Assembly (NCBI RefSeq): GCF_021044625.1
Contig: NZ_CP087999.1
Location: 2,615,001 to 2,679,000 of the forward strand
From: Geomonas sp. RF6
Lineage (GTDB): Bacteria; Desulfobacterota; Desulfuromonadia; Geobacterales; Geobacteraceae
Direction: 5' to 3'
DNA: 64,000 nucleotides
Positions 40,568-50,048 of the stretch are shown piece by piece (the first letter of the stretch is position 1; each line of letters starts with the position of its first letter). Made by a program: the position numbers and the translations under genes. The notes under the pieces were generated by a model. The model made no database searches, was not told the origin of the DNA, and saw only the letters and a program-made list of their open reading frames with translations.

Positions 40568-43288
40568 TCACTGGTAGTCGCTTATTCTCTCCTCCAACTT
40601 CTTGCTGCTGATCCTTACTGCACAGACCTTGTATTCCGGCTCCTTCGCTACCGGGTCGAGGGCGGAGTTGGTGAGGGCGTTCGCCGCCCCTTCCGCAAAG
40701 TGGAACGGCATGAAGACCACGTTGTCCTTGATCCTCTCCGATACCTTTGCGGTGGTGACGATCGTGCCGCGCCGCGAGGCGACTTCCAGCTTCTCGCCGT
40801 GTGCGACGTCGAGCGCGGCTGCGGTGACCGGGCTGATCTCGATGTACGACTCGGGGAAGAGCTTGTTGATACCCTCGTTCCTGCCGGTCATGGTGCGGGT
40901 GTGGTAGTGGAAGAGGATGCGCCCGGTGGTGAGGAGGTACGGGTACTCCTTGTCCGGGAGCTCCGCCGCCGGCTTGTAGTGCGCCGGCTTGAAGAGCCCT
41001 TTCCCCCTGGCGACCCCCGCCTTGTGCAGGACCGGTGTGCCCGGGTGGTCCTTCGTGGGGCAGGGCCACTGCAGCCCACCCTGATCCAGTCGCTGGTAGT
41101 CGATCCCGGCGTACGACGGTGTGAGGCTCGCGATCTCCTCCATGATCTCGGAGGGGTGGGAGTACTTCTTCTCTAGCCCGAGCCGGTTCAGGAGTTCCAT
41201 GAGGATGACCCAGTCCGGCTTCGACCCGCCGACCGGCTCGATCGCCTTGCGCACCCGTTGCACGCGCCTTTCCGTGTTGGAGAATGTGCCGTCCTTCTCG
41301 GCAAAGGAGGCTGCCGGCAGAACGACGTCGGCAAGGAGCGCCGTCTCGGTGAGGAAGATGTCCTGGACGACCAGGAAATCGACCTTTTTGAGCGCCTCTT
41401 CCACGTGCCCGAGATCGGGGTCGGAGACCATGGGGTTCTCACCCATGATGTAGAGGACCTTGATGTCGCCGTGCCCGGCGCCGTGCACGATCTCGCACAG
41501 CGTGAGCCCCGGCGCCTCGGGGAGGGGGACCCCCCAGGCGCTCTCGAACTTCTTGCGCACATCCGGGTTCGCCACCTGCTGGTACCCGGTGTACACGTTC
41601 GGCAGGGCCCCCATGTCGCAGGCACCCTGCACGTTGTTCTGCCCCCTCAAGGGGTTCACCCCTGCCGATTCCTTCCCGATGTTGCCGGTAAGAAGCGCGA
41701 GGTTGGAGAGGGACATGACGCCGTCGGTCCCGGTGGAATGCTGGGTAACACCCATGGAGTAGAAGATCGACGCTTTCCCCGCGCTGCCGTACAGGCGCGC
41801 CGCCTTCCGGATGTCTTCCGCGTCGATGCCGCAGATCGCCGCGACCTTCTCAGGGGTGTACTCCTTCACCACCTCTTTGAGATCCTCGATCTTTTCGGTG
41901 CGCTCCGCGATGAAGGGGTCGTCCTGCAGCCCTTCCTCGAGGATCACGTGCATGAGGCCGTTGTACAGCGCCACGTTCGTGCCGGGGGTGATCTGCAGGA
42001 AGACCTCGGCGTAGTCGGCGAGCTCGATCCTGCGCGGCTCCGCCACGATGATCTTCGCCCCCTTCGCCTTTGCCTGCTTTATCTTCGCCCCGATGACCGG
42101 GTGCCCCTCCGTGGTGTTCGACCCGGTGATGAAGATCACGTCACTGCCGAGCACCTCGTTGATGCTGTTCGTCATTGCGCCACTGCCAAGCGTGGTTGCC
42201 AGACCGGCAACCGTTGTAGCGTGTCAAAGTCGGGCGCAGTGATCGACATTGTTGCTGCCGAACCCCGCGCGCACCATTTTCTGGAAGAGGTAGTTCTCTT
42301 CGTTGGTGGTCCTTGCCGAGGAGAGGCCGCCGAGCGCCTGCGGGCCGAACTCCTCCTTCACCTGCTTCACCTTGGAGGCGATGATGCCGTACGCCTCTTC
42401 CCAGCTCGACTCCACCAGCTCGCCGTCCTTGCGCACGAGGGGCTTTTTCAGGCGGTCCGGGTGGTTTATGAAGTTGTAGGCAAATTTCCCCTTCACGCAG
42501 AGGATCCCGTTGTTGGCGGCTCCGTCGGACGGCTGCGCCCCCACGACCTTGCCGCCCTTCACCTGCAGCTTCAGCTCGCAGCCGACCCCGCAGTAGGAAC
42601 AGGTGGTCTTTACCTCCTGCACTTCCCAGTAGCGGAACTTTTCCTTCGTCTTCGGCATGAGCGCCCCGACCGGGCAGACCGAGACGCAGTTGCCGCAGGA
42701 GACGCAGCCGGAATCCTTCATGGTGAGGTCGAAGGGGACCGCGACCCTGTTGAAGAACCCGCGCCCTGCAAAGTCGATCGCCTCGGTCCCCTGGAACGTG
42801 CTGCAGGCGTTGACGCAGCGGCGGCACTTTACGCACTTGTTCATGTCGCGGACGTAGAACTCGTTGCTCTCGTCGATCGGGGCGGTCGTGGTGAGACCGT
42901 CGTAGGTCGTCTTCTCCACGTCGTTGGCGTAGCAGAGGTCCTGCAGCTTGCACCCCCCCGCCTTGCTGCACGTCATGCAGTCCGACGGGTGGTCCGAGAG
43001 GATAAGATCGAGCATGACCTTGCGGGATGTGCGGATCCTCTCCGTGTCGGTGTGCACGATCATCCCCTCGGTTACCGGGGTGGTGCAGGCGGGAGCAAGG
43101 TTGCGCCTTCCTTCCACTTCAACCATGCAGATACGGCAGGAGGCGTTTTGCCCGCTGATCGCCTTGTGCAGATCGAGGTAGCACAAGGTAGGGATGGTGA
43201 TCCCTGCTTCCTTGGCGGCATCGATGAGCGGCGTCCCGGGGGGGACTTCGACCCTGATGCCGTCGATGGTGAGTTTGGCTAGGCTCAT
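40568..43288 (-). CDS. fdhA: Formate dehydrogenase catalytic subunit, selenocysteine-containing
   Basis: 906 residues read through an in-frame UGA at 42224-42226, which is Sec355. Start at 43288, with GGAGTGG upstream. The N-terminus has a plant-type [2Fe-2S] site (Cys36, 51, 54, 68) and a NuoG-type His100/Cys104/107/113 cluster. Two [4Fe-4S] ferredoxin clusters follow (CVKCRRCVNAC, CVSCGNCVSVC), then the Mo-protein cluster (CSYCGVGC with Cys264) and the Mo-bisMGD domain. The context HCARL-Sec-H is the formate dehydrogenase active site. It oxidises formate to CO2, with Sec as Mo ligand. The NuoE/NuoF-like partners encoded upstream imply NAD(P)-linked electron transfer. Without readthrough it would look like two broken genes. 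Confidence 0.95.
42194..42226 (-). promoter_or_regulatory. UGA (Sec) codon with bacterial SECIS element
   Basis: After the UGA at 42226-42224 come 11 nt and then a perfect 7-bp stem, GGTTGCC (42212-42206) with GGCAACC (42200-42194), closed by the loop GGTCT. The stem distance and GGUCU loop match the E. coli fdhF SECIS as I remember it, including UGACAC just after the codon. This is the SelB-binding hairpin that recodes UGA. Confidence 0.95.
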
Positions 43289-43331
43289 TGTTATGGCCAC
43301 TCCTTTCATTGAATTTGTATGTGGTCCGGTT

Positions 43332-44249
43332 CTATTTCAGCTTGTCGACGATATCTTCCAGCCCGAGCGCCTCGCCCCAGGGGACTTCCACGAACTCCTT
43401 CCCTTTCTTCAGCATCGGGGGAGGGGGGGCGGGGTTGTGGCGCAGCTCGAGGCCGAGCCTTCCCTTCAGGCAGAGCGGCCTCCCCTCTGCCGGGGCCTTT
43501 GCTGCCACCCCTACGACCTTCCCTTCCTTCTTCACGAGGTCAAAATGGCACCCCGCGTCGCAGAAGGTGCAGCTCGTTTCTTCCTTCTGGAGCTCCCAGG
43601 TCCTCCCTTTGCCGATCATAGACTTGTAGTTCAGGGCGCCGACGGGGCATAGCGCAACGCAGCGGGAGCAGGAGGCGCAATCGGACTCGGCAAGTGGGGT
43701 GTCGAGCGCGGGGGCCACCTTCGTCCTGAAGCCGCGGTAGGCGAAGTTGATGACCGCCCTCTCCTCCACCTCGGCGCAGGTGCGCACGCACTTGCCGCAG
43801 AGGATGCACTTGTTCATGTCGCGCACGATGTAGGGGTTCGACTCGTCGAGCGGGTAGGAGTGCTTGTCTCCGGAGAAGCTGGAGGTCTTCACGTCGTAGC
43901 GGAATGCGTAATCCTGCAGCTTGCATTCTCCATTTTTGTCGCAGGTGAGGCAGTCCGCCGGGTGGTTGGCGAGCATGAGCTCGAGGATGGTGCGGCGTGC
44001 CTCCATGACTGCGGGGGAGTCCGTCTCCACGACCATCCCGTTGGCGGCCGCCGTCACGCAGGAAGCGAGCAGCGTGCGTGCCCCCTTCACCTCGACGATG
44101 CAGATGCGGCAGGCGCCGAAGCCGGGATCGGCTGGGTTGTGGCAAAAGGTGGGAATGAAGAAGCCCGCTCCCGTGGCGGCATCGAGCAATGTCGTGCCAG
44201 CCGGGACCGTGATCTCCTGACCGTTTATGGTAAGGGTGACCTTAGACAA
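43332..44249 (-). CDS. Short NuoG/FdhA-like iron-sulfur subunit
   Basis: 305 residues that mirror the N-terminal part of FdhA: a [2Fe-2S] site (CHNPADPGFGACRICIVEV), a His-Cys3 cluster (HPADCLTCDKNGECKLQD), two ferredoxin clusters (CILCGKCVRTC, CASCSRCVALC) and the start of a Mo-protein Fe-S domain (CTFCDAGC). It then stops at TAG with no molybdenum domain. It therefore looks like an electron-transfer subunit wiring FdhA to the NuoF-like diaphorase, perhaps born by duplication and truncation of an FdhA-like gene. It lies between the nuoF-like gene and fdhA. Confidence 0.88.
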   Translation of the reverse strand: MSKVTLTINGQEITVPAGTTLLDAATGAGFFIPTFCHNPADPGFGACRICIVEVKGARTLLASCVTAAANGMVVETDSPAVMEARRTILELMLANHPADCLTCDKNGECKLQDYAFRYDVKTSSFSGDKHSYPLDESNPYIVRDMNKCILCGKCVRTCAEVEERAVINFAYRGFRTKVAPALDTPLAESDCASCSRCVALCPVGALNYKSMIGKGRTWELQKEETSCTFCDAGCHFDLVKKEGKVVGVAAKAPAEGRPLCLKGRLGLELRHNPAPPPPMLKKGKEFVEVPWGEALGLEDIVDKLK

Positions 44250-44328
44250 TGGCTTACCTCCTTCTGGCCCCTGAAGGGACCGTAAATTTTATGTTCGCAT
44301 CAAAGACTTTCGGTTTCGCGAGACTACC

Positions 44329-46182
44329 TCACGCCTTGGCGATCGCCTCGAACTTGCATTTCGGCTCGCACGCGCCGCACTTCACGCACTTTTTCGGATC
44401 GATGACGTGCGGTGCCTTCTTCTCCCCGGTGATGGCGCCTACCGGGCACGTCTTCAGGCAAAGGCCGCAGCCGACGCACCTTGTCGGCTCGATCTCGTAG
44501 GTCAGGAGCCGCGGACAGAGCCCCGCCGGGCAGCGCTTGTCCACGATGTGCGCCTCGTACTCGTTCCTGAAGTAGCGCAGCGTGGTGAGGACAGGATTCG
44601 GAGCGGTCTGCCCGAGCCCACAGAGCGCGGTCGCCTTGATGACCTTGCCGAGGCGCTGCAGCGTGTCGATATCCTCGAGCTCCCCTTTGCCGTCGCAGAT
44701 ACGGGTGAGGATCTCCAGGAGGCGCTTCGTCCCTTCCCGGCAGGGGGTGCATTTGCCGCACGACTCGAGCTGGGTGAAGTTCAAAAAGAAGCGGGCGACG
44801 TCCACCATGCACGTCGTCTCGTCCATGACGACGAGGCCGCCGGAGCCCATCATGGCCCCAGCTCCGATGAGCGAATCGTAGTCGATGGGGAGGTCGAGCT
44901 GCTCCGTGGGGAGGCACCCCCCGGAAGGGCCACCGCTTTGCACCGCCTTGAATTTCTTCCCGTTGGCGATCCCCCCCGCGATGTCAAAGACGATCTCGCG
45001 CAGGGTGATCCCCATCGGCACCTCGGCAAGGCCCGTCTTGTTGATCTTGCCGGTGAGGCAGAAGACCTTGCTCCCTTTGCTCTTCTCGGTCCCCATGGAG
45101 GCGTACCAGTCGCCGCCGTTTCTGATGATGTGCGGGACGTTTGCAAAGGTCTCCACATTGTTCAGGCAGGTCGGCTTCTGCCAGAGCCCCTTGTGCGCCG
45201 GGAAGGGGGGGCGCACCCGCGGCATGCCGCGCTTCCCTTCGATGGAGTTGATGAGCGCCGTCTCCTCGCCGCAGACAAAAGCCCCCGCCCCCGCCTTGAT
45301 GCGCATCTTGAAGTTGAAGCCGGTCCCCATGATGTTCTGCCCCATGATCCCCAGCTCCTCGGCCACCTTGATGGCGAGATTCAGCCGGCGGATCGCCAGG
45401 GGGTACTCGGCACGGCAGTAGATGACCCCCTCGTCGGCGCCGATGGCGTACGCCGCGATCATCATCCCTTCCATGACTGCGTGCGGGTCACCCTCCAGCA
45501 CGGAGCGGTCCATGAAGGCACCCGGGTCCCCTTCGTCGGCATTGCACACGATGTACTTCTTGTCGCCGGCGGCGTCGTGCACGAACTGCCACTTCATCCC
45601 GGTGCTGAAACCGCCGCCGCCGCGCCCGCGCAGGCCGGACTTCTTCATCTCCTCGATGACCGCGAGCCGGTCCATGGAGAGGGCCTTCTCCAGCCCGAGG
45701 TAGCCGCCGGTGGCGAGGTAGTCGTCGATGCTCTCCGGATTGGTGCGCCCGAGCCGCGCAGTCACCATGCGGCGCTGCTTCGCGTAGTAGGGGGCCTCCT
45801 CCATGATGTTGATCCCGTCGTACGGCGTCGCCTCCCCCGGGATCTGCATGGCGGCGTACTCCACCACCGGGGCCTGCCCCACCACGTGGGTGTCGATGAG
45901 ACGTGCCACCTTGTCAGGGTAGATGTCGCGGTACACGACGCTCGGGGCCCCCGGGAGGGCGACCTCCACGGTCGGCTCCGCGAAGCACATGCCGATACAG
46001 CTGGTAAAGTCGAGATCGACGTCCAGCCCGCGGCTCTCCACTTCCTTTTTCAGCGCCGTCATGACCTTTTCGCCCCCTGCGGCGACGCCGCAGGTGCCGA
46101 GCCCCACCACGATGCGGGGGCGGTTCAGCTTCTGTTCATAGCGCGCGCTCGCCTCGGAGCGCGCTGCCTCGAGATTGCTCAT
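44329..46182 (-). CDS. NuoF-like diaphorase subunit with extra [2Fe-2S] and ferredoxin domains
   Basis: 617 residues in three parts. The N-terminal thioredoxin-like [2Fe-2S] domain has GLGTCGVAAGGE and TSCIGMCFAEP. The NuoF core follows: the FMN/NAD loop GRGGGGFSTGMKW, AGAGAFVCGEETALI, and the [4Fe-4S] motif ESCGKCTPCREGT. The C-terminus has two [4Fe-4S] clusters (CVGCGLCLKTCP, CVKCGACEPKC). This is the layout of HydB/HylB-type subunits in NAD(P)-linked and electron-bifurcating hydrogenases and formate dehydrogenases. It exchanges electrons between FdhA and NAD(P) and possibly ferredoxin. Bifurcation is inference. Confidence 0.93.
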   Translation of the reverse strand: MSNLEAARSEASARYEQKLNRPRIVVGLGTCGVAAGGEKVMTALKKEVESRGLDVDLDFTSCIGMCFAEPTVEVALPGAPSVVYRDIYPDKVARLIDTHVVGQAPVVEYAAMQIPGEATPYDGINIMEEAPYYAKQRRMVTARLGRTNPESIDDYLATGGYLGLEKALSMDRLAVIEEMKKSGLRGRGGGGFSTGMKWQFVHDAAGDKKYIVCNADEGDPGAFMDRSVLEGDPHAVMEGMMIAAYAIGADEGVIYCRAEYPLAIRRLNLAIKVAEELGIMGQNIMGTGFNFKMRIKAGAGAFVCGEETALINSIEGKRGMPRVRPPFPAHKGLWQKPTCLNNVETFANVPHIIRNGGDWYASMGTEKSKGSKVFCLTGKINKTGLAEVPMGITLREIVFDIAGGIANGKKFKAVQSGGPSGGCLPTEQLDLPIDYDSLIGAGAMMGSGGLVVMDETTCMVDVARFFLNFTQLESCGKCTPCREGTKRLLEILTRICDGKGELEDIDTLQRLGKVIKATALCGLGQTAPNPVLTTLRYFRNEYEAHIVDKRCPAGLCPRLLTYEIEPTRCVGCGLCLKTCPVGAITGEKKAPHVIDPKKCVKCGACEPKCKFEAIAKA

Positions 46183-46198
46183 GCTTGGTCACCCCCTT

Positions 46199-46690
46199 TT
46201 AGGCGTACTGTTCCAGGATGTTTTTCAGGTCCTCCGGCTTCAAGCGGCCGTGGGTGTCGTCGTTGATCATGATGCACGGCGCGAGGCCGCAGGCGCCGAT
46301 GCACGCCACGGACTCCAGCGTGTAGCGCAGATCGTCGGTCGTGCCGCCGTTCTCGACCCCGAGAGTGTCCTTCAGCGCGTCGAAGATCTTCGCGCCCCCC
46401 TGCACGTGGCAGGCGGTGCCGAGGCAGACGCGGATGATGTTGCGGCCGCGCTGCTTCAGGTGGAACTGGGCGTAGAAGGTGACGACGCCGAAGACCTCGC
46501 TGAAGGGGATCTCCAGCTCCTGGGCGATCTTCTCCAGGACGCCCGACGGGAGATAGCCGTAGATCCCCTGAGCCTCCTGAAGTACCGGTATGAGCGCCCC
46601 CTCGTACCCCCGGTAATGGTCCAAAACTTCCCGCAGTCGAACATCCTGGGGCGAGTCGACATATTCGCCGCTACACATGCAAACCGCCAT
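46199..46690 (-). CDS. NuoE-like [2Fe-2S] subunit
   Basis: 163 residues, a thioredoxin-like ferredoxin of the NuoE/HydA-gamma type. The four cluster Cys are visible in CLGTACHVQGG and ACIGACGLAPC. The N-terminal helical part (LIPVLQEAQGIYGYLPSGV) is the usual NuoE opening. A G-rich run lies before the ATG. First gene of the minus-strand formate operon and directly before the nuoF-like gene, so the two subunits should form the diaphorase part of the complex. Confidence 0.93.
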   Translation of the reverse strand: MAVCMCSGEYVDSPQDVRLREVLDHYRGYEGALIPVLQEAQGIYGYLPSGVLEKIAQELEIPFSEVFGVVTFYAQFHLKQRGRNIIRVCLGTACHVQGGAKIFDALKDTLGVENGGTTDDLRYTLESVACIGACGLAPCIMINDDTHGRLKPEDLKNILEQYA

Positions 46691-47002
46691 AAATTCCCCC
46701 CCTTTCTCTGTATTTGGCGCGAGCGTTTTGTATACGCCGCGGTGGTGCTCATGTGTAACTATCTGTTATGACAACCGCTTTCGCCCTTGTGGCGCCAGGC
46801 GGGGCGCGGACGCGCCTCCCCCCTGGAAGGAAGGAACGCGCGGGCGCACCACTGCCTGAAAAGCAGAGGGAATCCCCGGCTTCTTCCCCTCAAGAGAGAG
46901 GTCGCGAGGGGCGCTGCAAACGGTCCGCAGCGGGCGTCGCTGCGGGTCCGCCGGGCGTCCTTTTCCCCTGGTGGAGGAAGGGGCGCCTCTTTTACCGGCC
47001 CA
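46691..47002. other. Gap without a recognised gene
   Basis: It lies between the SpoIIE-type gene and the NuoE-like gene. It should hold the promoter of the formate operon, but I see no convincing -35/-10 or -24/-12 pair. G/C-rich short palindromes occur (for example near 46790). Confidence 0.5.
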
Positions 47003-47034
47003 AGGGGACAGGCACCTGCGGAGCCAGTCCCCCT
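47003..47034. repeat. Inverted repeat, GGGACAGGC family, copy 2
   Basis: AGGGGACAGGC and GCCAGTCCCCCT pair with one mismatch. It lies about 50 nt after the SpoIIE-type gene end and may act as its transcript end. Confidence 0.7.
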
Positions 47035-47085
47035 CCGATCTTCACCCCCCTCCGCGTGGGAGGGGGGATTTGTGCGGGTGGATCG

Positions 47086-48312
47086 TCAGACGTAGCGGAC
47101 GAGCACGTCCTTCAGGTGCTTGCGCTCCAGGGAGTCGGCGATCCTCTTTATGAGGTTACGCCGGATCTCCAGGTCCATCGGGTGCGTCGGGTCCTGGTGC
47201 GCCTCGTTGATCTTCGTCCCCACCAGAAACATGATGGAGTCGCTCTCCAGCAGGAGATCGAGAAGCATGGTGGCGGCGTTTCGCCGCGGCGACTTCTCCC
47301 CCCTCTCCAGGAGCTGGGCCACGCGGGTGAGGGTAAGGAGCCCCTCGGTCACCATGTCCGCTCCCGGCATGGTGGCAATCGGCGGGATATCCCCGTCGGT
47401 CGTCTCCAGGTGGTCGACGATGTTTCGCTTCAGCTCGCGCGCCACGATCTTCGAGGTCGTACCGCCGCACACTACCTTGCGCCCCTTGAAGTTCTCAAAG
47501 ACATTGACAAAGTGGCTGTCGCGGCTCTCGTGGAAGGGAGGGCCGGTGAGGACGAGCATGCGGCGCGGCTGGCGGAAGTAGAAGACCCCCACCGTCATGT
47601 CGTCGTATGCCCTGCGGTCCACTTCCTTCTTCAGCGCCTCCTCGAGGATGTTGGCGGCCAGGGCCCGCGCCGAAATGGTCCGGTCCGCCGCCACCTGCTC
47701 CAGCACGAAGCGCTTGCACCCCTCGACGCGCCAGCCGAGCTTCATCTCGGGAGAGCCGATCCCGGACTGGGAGATCCCGTCGGAGATCACCACCAGCCGG
47801 TCCTCCGGGCACGCCTCCAGGGTGTAGGTCTTCATCCTCCTGCCGTCCAGCGCGGGGGATTCCACCACCTGGAAGGGGACGGTGAGCGCCTCGCCATTGC
47901 GGATCAGGAGGAAGGGGGGGTTGTCCATCTCCACGATGGAGATGTCGGTCTGCTTCCTGATATCGACGATGGTGTACGTCGCGTAGCTTATGTTCCTCAC
48001 CCGGCAGACCGGGAGCGCGTTCATGATCGTCTCCGCGGAGCTGAGGAGGTCCGCGTCGCTGGCGGTGAACTTCAGCGCCATCGTCGCCGTCATGGTGGAA
48101 AGGATGTTCGCCTTCAGCCCGTGCCCCAGCCCGTCGGAGAGGACGGAGATGAGCCGGTCCTGGTCCAGGAACTTCTCGGTGCGGAAGAAGTCGCCGCAGA
48201 TGTCCTGGCCGTGCTTGTTCTTCTGGCAGAACTCTATCTCGATGAAGATATCGTCGCGCTGCGGTTCCGGTGCCGGCTCGGAGTATGCCAGTGCCCCTCG
48301 TCTAGGAAACAT
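47086..48312 (-). CDS. SpoIIE/PP2C-family serine phosphatase
   Basis: 408 residues from the ATG at 48312, which overlaps the end of the upstream gene by 11 nt and has AAGGAGGAG before it. The N-terminal 225 residues are a PP2C/SpoIIE domain: GDFF near residue 40, VLSDGLGHGLKAN as the metal-binding motif, DRLVVISDGISQSG, and AYDDMTVGVFYF at the end. The remaining residues (MLVLTGPPFHESRD onward) form a further domain that I do not recognise. It follows the hydrogenase-like sensor and is likely the output of that sensor, dephosphorylating an unknown protein. Confidence 0.88.
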   Translation of the reverse strand: MFPRRGALAYSEPAPEPQRDDIFIEIEFCQKNKHGQDICGDFFRTEKFLDQDRLISVLSDGLGHGLKANILSTMTATMALKFTASDADLLSSAETIMNALPVCRVRNISYATYTIVDIRKQTDISIVEMDNPPFLLIRNGEALTVPFQVVESPALDGRRMKTYTLEACPEDRLVVISDGISQSGIGSPEMKLGWRVEGCKRFVLEQVAADRTISARALAANILEEALKKEVDRRAYDDMTVGVFYFRQPRRMLVLTGPPFHESRDSHFVNVFENFKGRKVVCGGTTSKIVARELKRNIVDHLETTDGDIPPIATMPGADMVTEGLLTLTRVAQLLERGEKSPRRNAATMLLDLLLESDSIMFLVGTKINEAHQDPTHPMDLEIRRNLIKRIADSLERKHLKDVLVRYV

Positions 48313-50047
48313 GAGGCTCCTCCTTCTCCCGTACCTTCGCCTCCTTCGATGAGAAGCCGTAGGCAAGGGAACGGAGCAGGATCTCGGTGTCCGCCATGTT
48401 CTCCCCGAGCCTGAAGGCGATCTCCTGCACGGTCTCCAGGTTCTTCCTGATAACCTGCTTTGCGCGCTGGGCGATCTGTTCGCGGTGCATCTCGGTGTCG
48501 GTGACGTCGAGGATGACCCCGCCGACGACGAGATTCGTCTCGATGGTGAAGATCGTCACGTTGTAGATCTTGTTGTCTATGTGCAGCGCGTCGCACTGGA
48601 TGTCGTTGCCGTCGTCCAGCACCCGCTCGAAGAGGTCCGCGAAGGGGACGAGCTTCTCCAGGCACGCACCCTCCAGCCCCGGCGCGTCGTCGCCGGCGAA
48701 AATCCCTTCCTCGTCGAACATGCCGATGAAGTTGTCGTTGCACTCGATGACCCGAAGGTCTGCGCCGACGATCACCACGCTCATGGGGATGCAGCGCAAT
48801 AGCGCGTTCGCCTTCTTCTGGGCGAGTTTTCTTAAGTGCGACAGGCACATCGACGGCTCCGCGCGCCCGGTGAGAAGCGCCGCGGCCAGGGTGCGGCAGG
48901 TGTCGTAGCCGCAGCCGCCGCAGTTGAGCTCGTCCTCCTCCTTCAGGCTCCCCACCTGCTGCAGCGCCTTCCTGATCTGCTCCTCGCTGTGGTGCGGTAC
49001 CGGCAGCGGCGCCTCGCGGTGCAGGCCGTCTATCTCCACGAGGACATTTCGCTCGATGCGGCCGTCGGGGATCCGAGCGCGGGAGTACACCTCCAGCTCG
49101 TCCAGGAGGTACGGCCTCTTCTTGCTGGTGCACGGGCCGTGCACGCAGCTCCCCTGGCAGGCGAGGATCTCCACGAAGACGCGGGTGTTGAGGTCCTCCG
49201 TCTTCACCCCCGAAAGCGCCCTGTTGATGCTGTACACGCCGGCCAGCGTCATGAAGCGGACGTCCTCGAAGTCGCCGTAGAGGTTGATGGTCTGGTTCAT
49301 CCCCCCTTCCACCGGGTAGAGCGCCCCTTCGTTCGATACTTCGGGGACGAAGCAGTCACCCTCGCGGGGGGTCACCCAGGTCGGATCGATCCCCGCCTCG
49401 TCGAACCAGCGGTGCAGGTCCTGGAAGGTGAGGGCTACGTCGAGAAGGTCGGGGTGACGGTCAGCCTCCCGCTTCTTCGCGGCACACGGGCCGATGAAGA
49501 CGATCCCTATGTCGTCGCCAAAGGTCTTTCTCAGGAGGCGGCAGTGGGAGAGCAGGGGGGAGAGCACCGGGGTGATGTAGTCCGCCTGCTCCGGCAGGTA
49601 CTTCTGTACGAAATCGACTGCCGCGGGGCAGGCCGAGGAGATGGTGAGCTTGGCGTCGCCGTGCTCCAGTTCCTGGGCCACACGAGCCGACACCTGCTGT
49701 GCGCCGAGTGCGGTCTCGCTGGCGGCCCAGAAGCCGAGCCTCTTCAGCGCGGCAATGAGGTGCTGCGTCGGCAGGTCCGCGAACTCCCCTACGTAGGAGG
49801 GTGCGATCGCCGCGATGACCTGCTTCTTTTCCTTCAGGAGCATCTTCGCGCGGCGCAGGTCGTCGCGCACCTTCTTTGCCTTCACGGAGCAGACGTCGAC
49901 GCAGTGGCCGCAAAAGATGCACAGCTCCGAGGCGATGGACGCACGCCCCTCTTCTATTTCAATCGCCTTCACCGGACATTTGCGCACGCATTTGTAACAG
50001 TCCTGGCACTCGGTTTTCTCGGTATAGACCGGCTTTCTTTCTTCCAT
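48302..50047 (-). CDS. HydS/HsfB-like [FeFe]-hydrogenase-domain sensor with PAS domain
   Basis: 581 residues from the ATG at 50047, overlapping the upstream stop region. Order: two [4Fe-4S] clusters (CQDCYKCVRKCP, CIFCGHCVDVC); an [FeFe]-hydrogenase large-subunit domain with Cys140 in SSACPAAVDF, Cys188 in GPCAAKK, and Cys297/301/306 in ACQGSCVHGPC; a PF04060-type cluster (CGGCGYDTC, about 376-384); and a PAS domain (about 412-520). The catalytic motifs are altered from TSCCP and MPC, as in the sensory hydrogenases of group C. It probably senses H2 or redox state and signals to the SpoIIE-type phosphatase encoded next. Confidence 0.92.
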   Translation of the reverse strand: MEERKPVYTEKTECQDCYKCVRKCPVKAIEIEEGRASIASELCIFCGHCVDVCSVKAKKVRDDLRRAKMLLKEKKQVIAAIAPSYVGEFADLPTQHLIAALKRLGFWAASETALGAQQVSARVAQELEHGDAKLTISSACPAAVDFVQKYLPEQADYITPVLSPLLSHCRLLRKTFGDDIGIVFIGPCAAKKREADRHPDLLDVALTFQDLHRWFDEAGIDPTWVTPREGDCFVPEVSNEGALYPVEGGMNQTINLYGDFEDVRFMTLAGVYSINRALSGVKTEDLNTRVFVEILACQGSCVHGPCTSKKRPYLLDELEVYSRARIPDGRIERNVLVEIDGLHREAPLPVPHHSEEQIRKALQQVGSLKEEDELNCGGCGYDTCRTLAAALLTGRAEPSMCLSHLRKLAQKKANALLRCIPMSVVIVGADLRVIECNDNFIGMFDEEGIFAGDDAPGLEGACLEKLVPFADLFERVLDDGNDIQCDALHIDNKIYNVTIFTIETNLVVGGVILDVTDTEMHREQIAQRAKQVIRKNLETVQEIAFRLGENMADTEILLRSLAYGFSSKEAKVREKEEPHVS

Positions 50048-50048
50048 G

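Noticed and set aside
40568-43288. Frameshifted or pseudogene fdhA (two partial ORFs)
   Set aside because: The break is an in-frame UGA at the known Sec position with a SECIS hairpin, and both sides are in the same frame.
48302-50047. Catalytic H2-producing [FeFe]-hydrogenase
   Set aside because: The cluster motifs are altered (SSACP, GPCAAKK), no accessory or partner subunits typical of the catalytic type are present, and a PAS domain and phosphatase follow. A sensor fits better.
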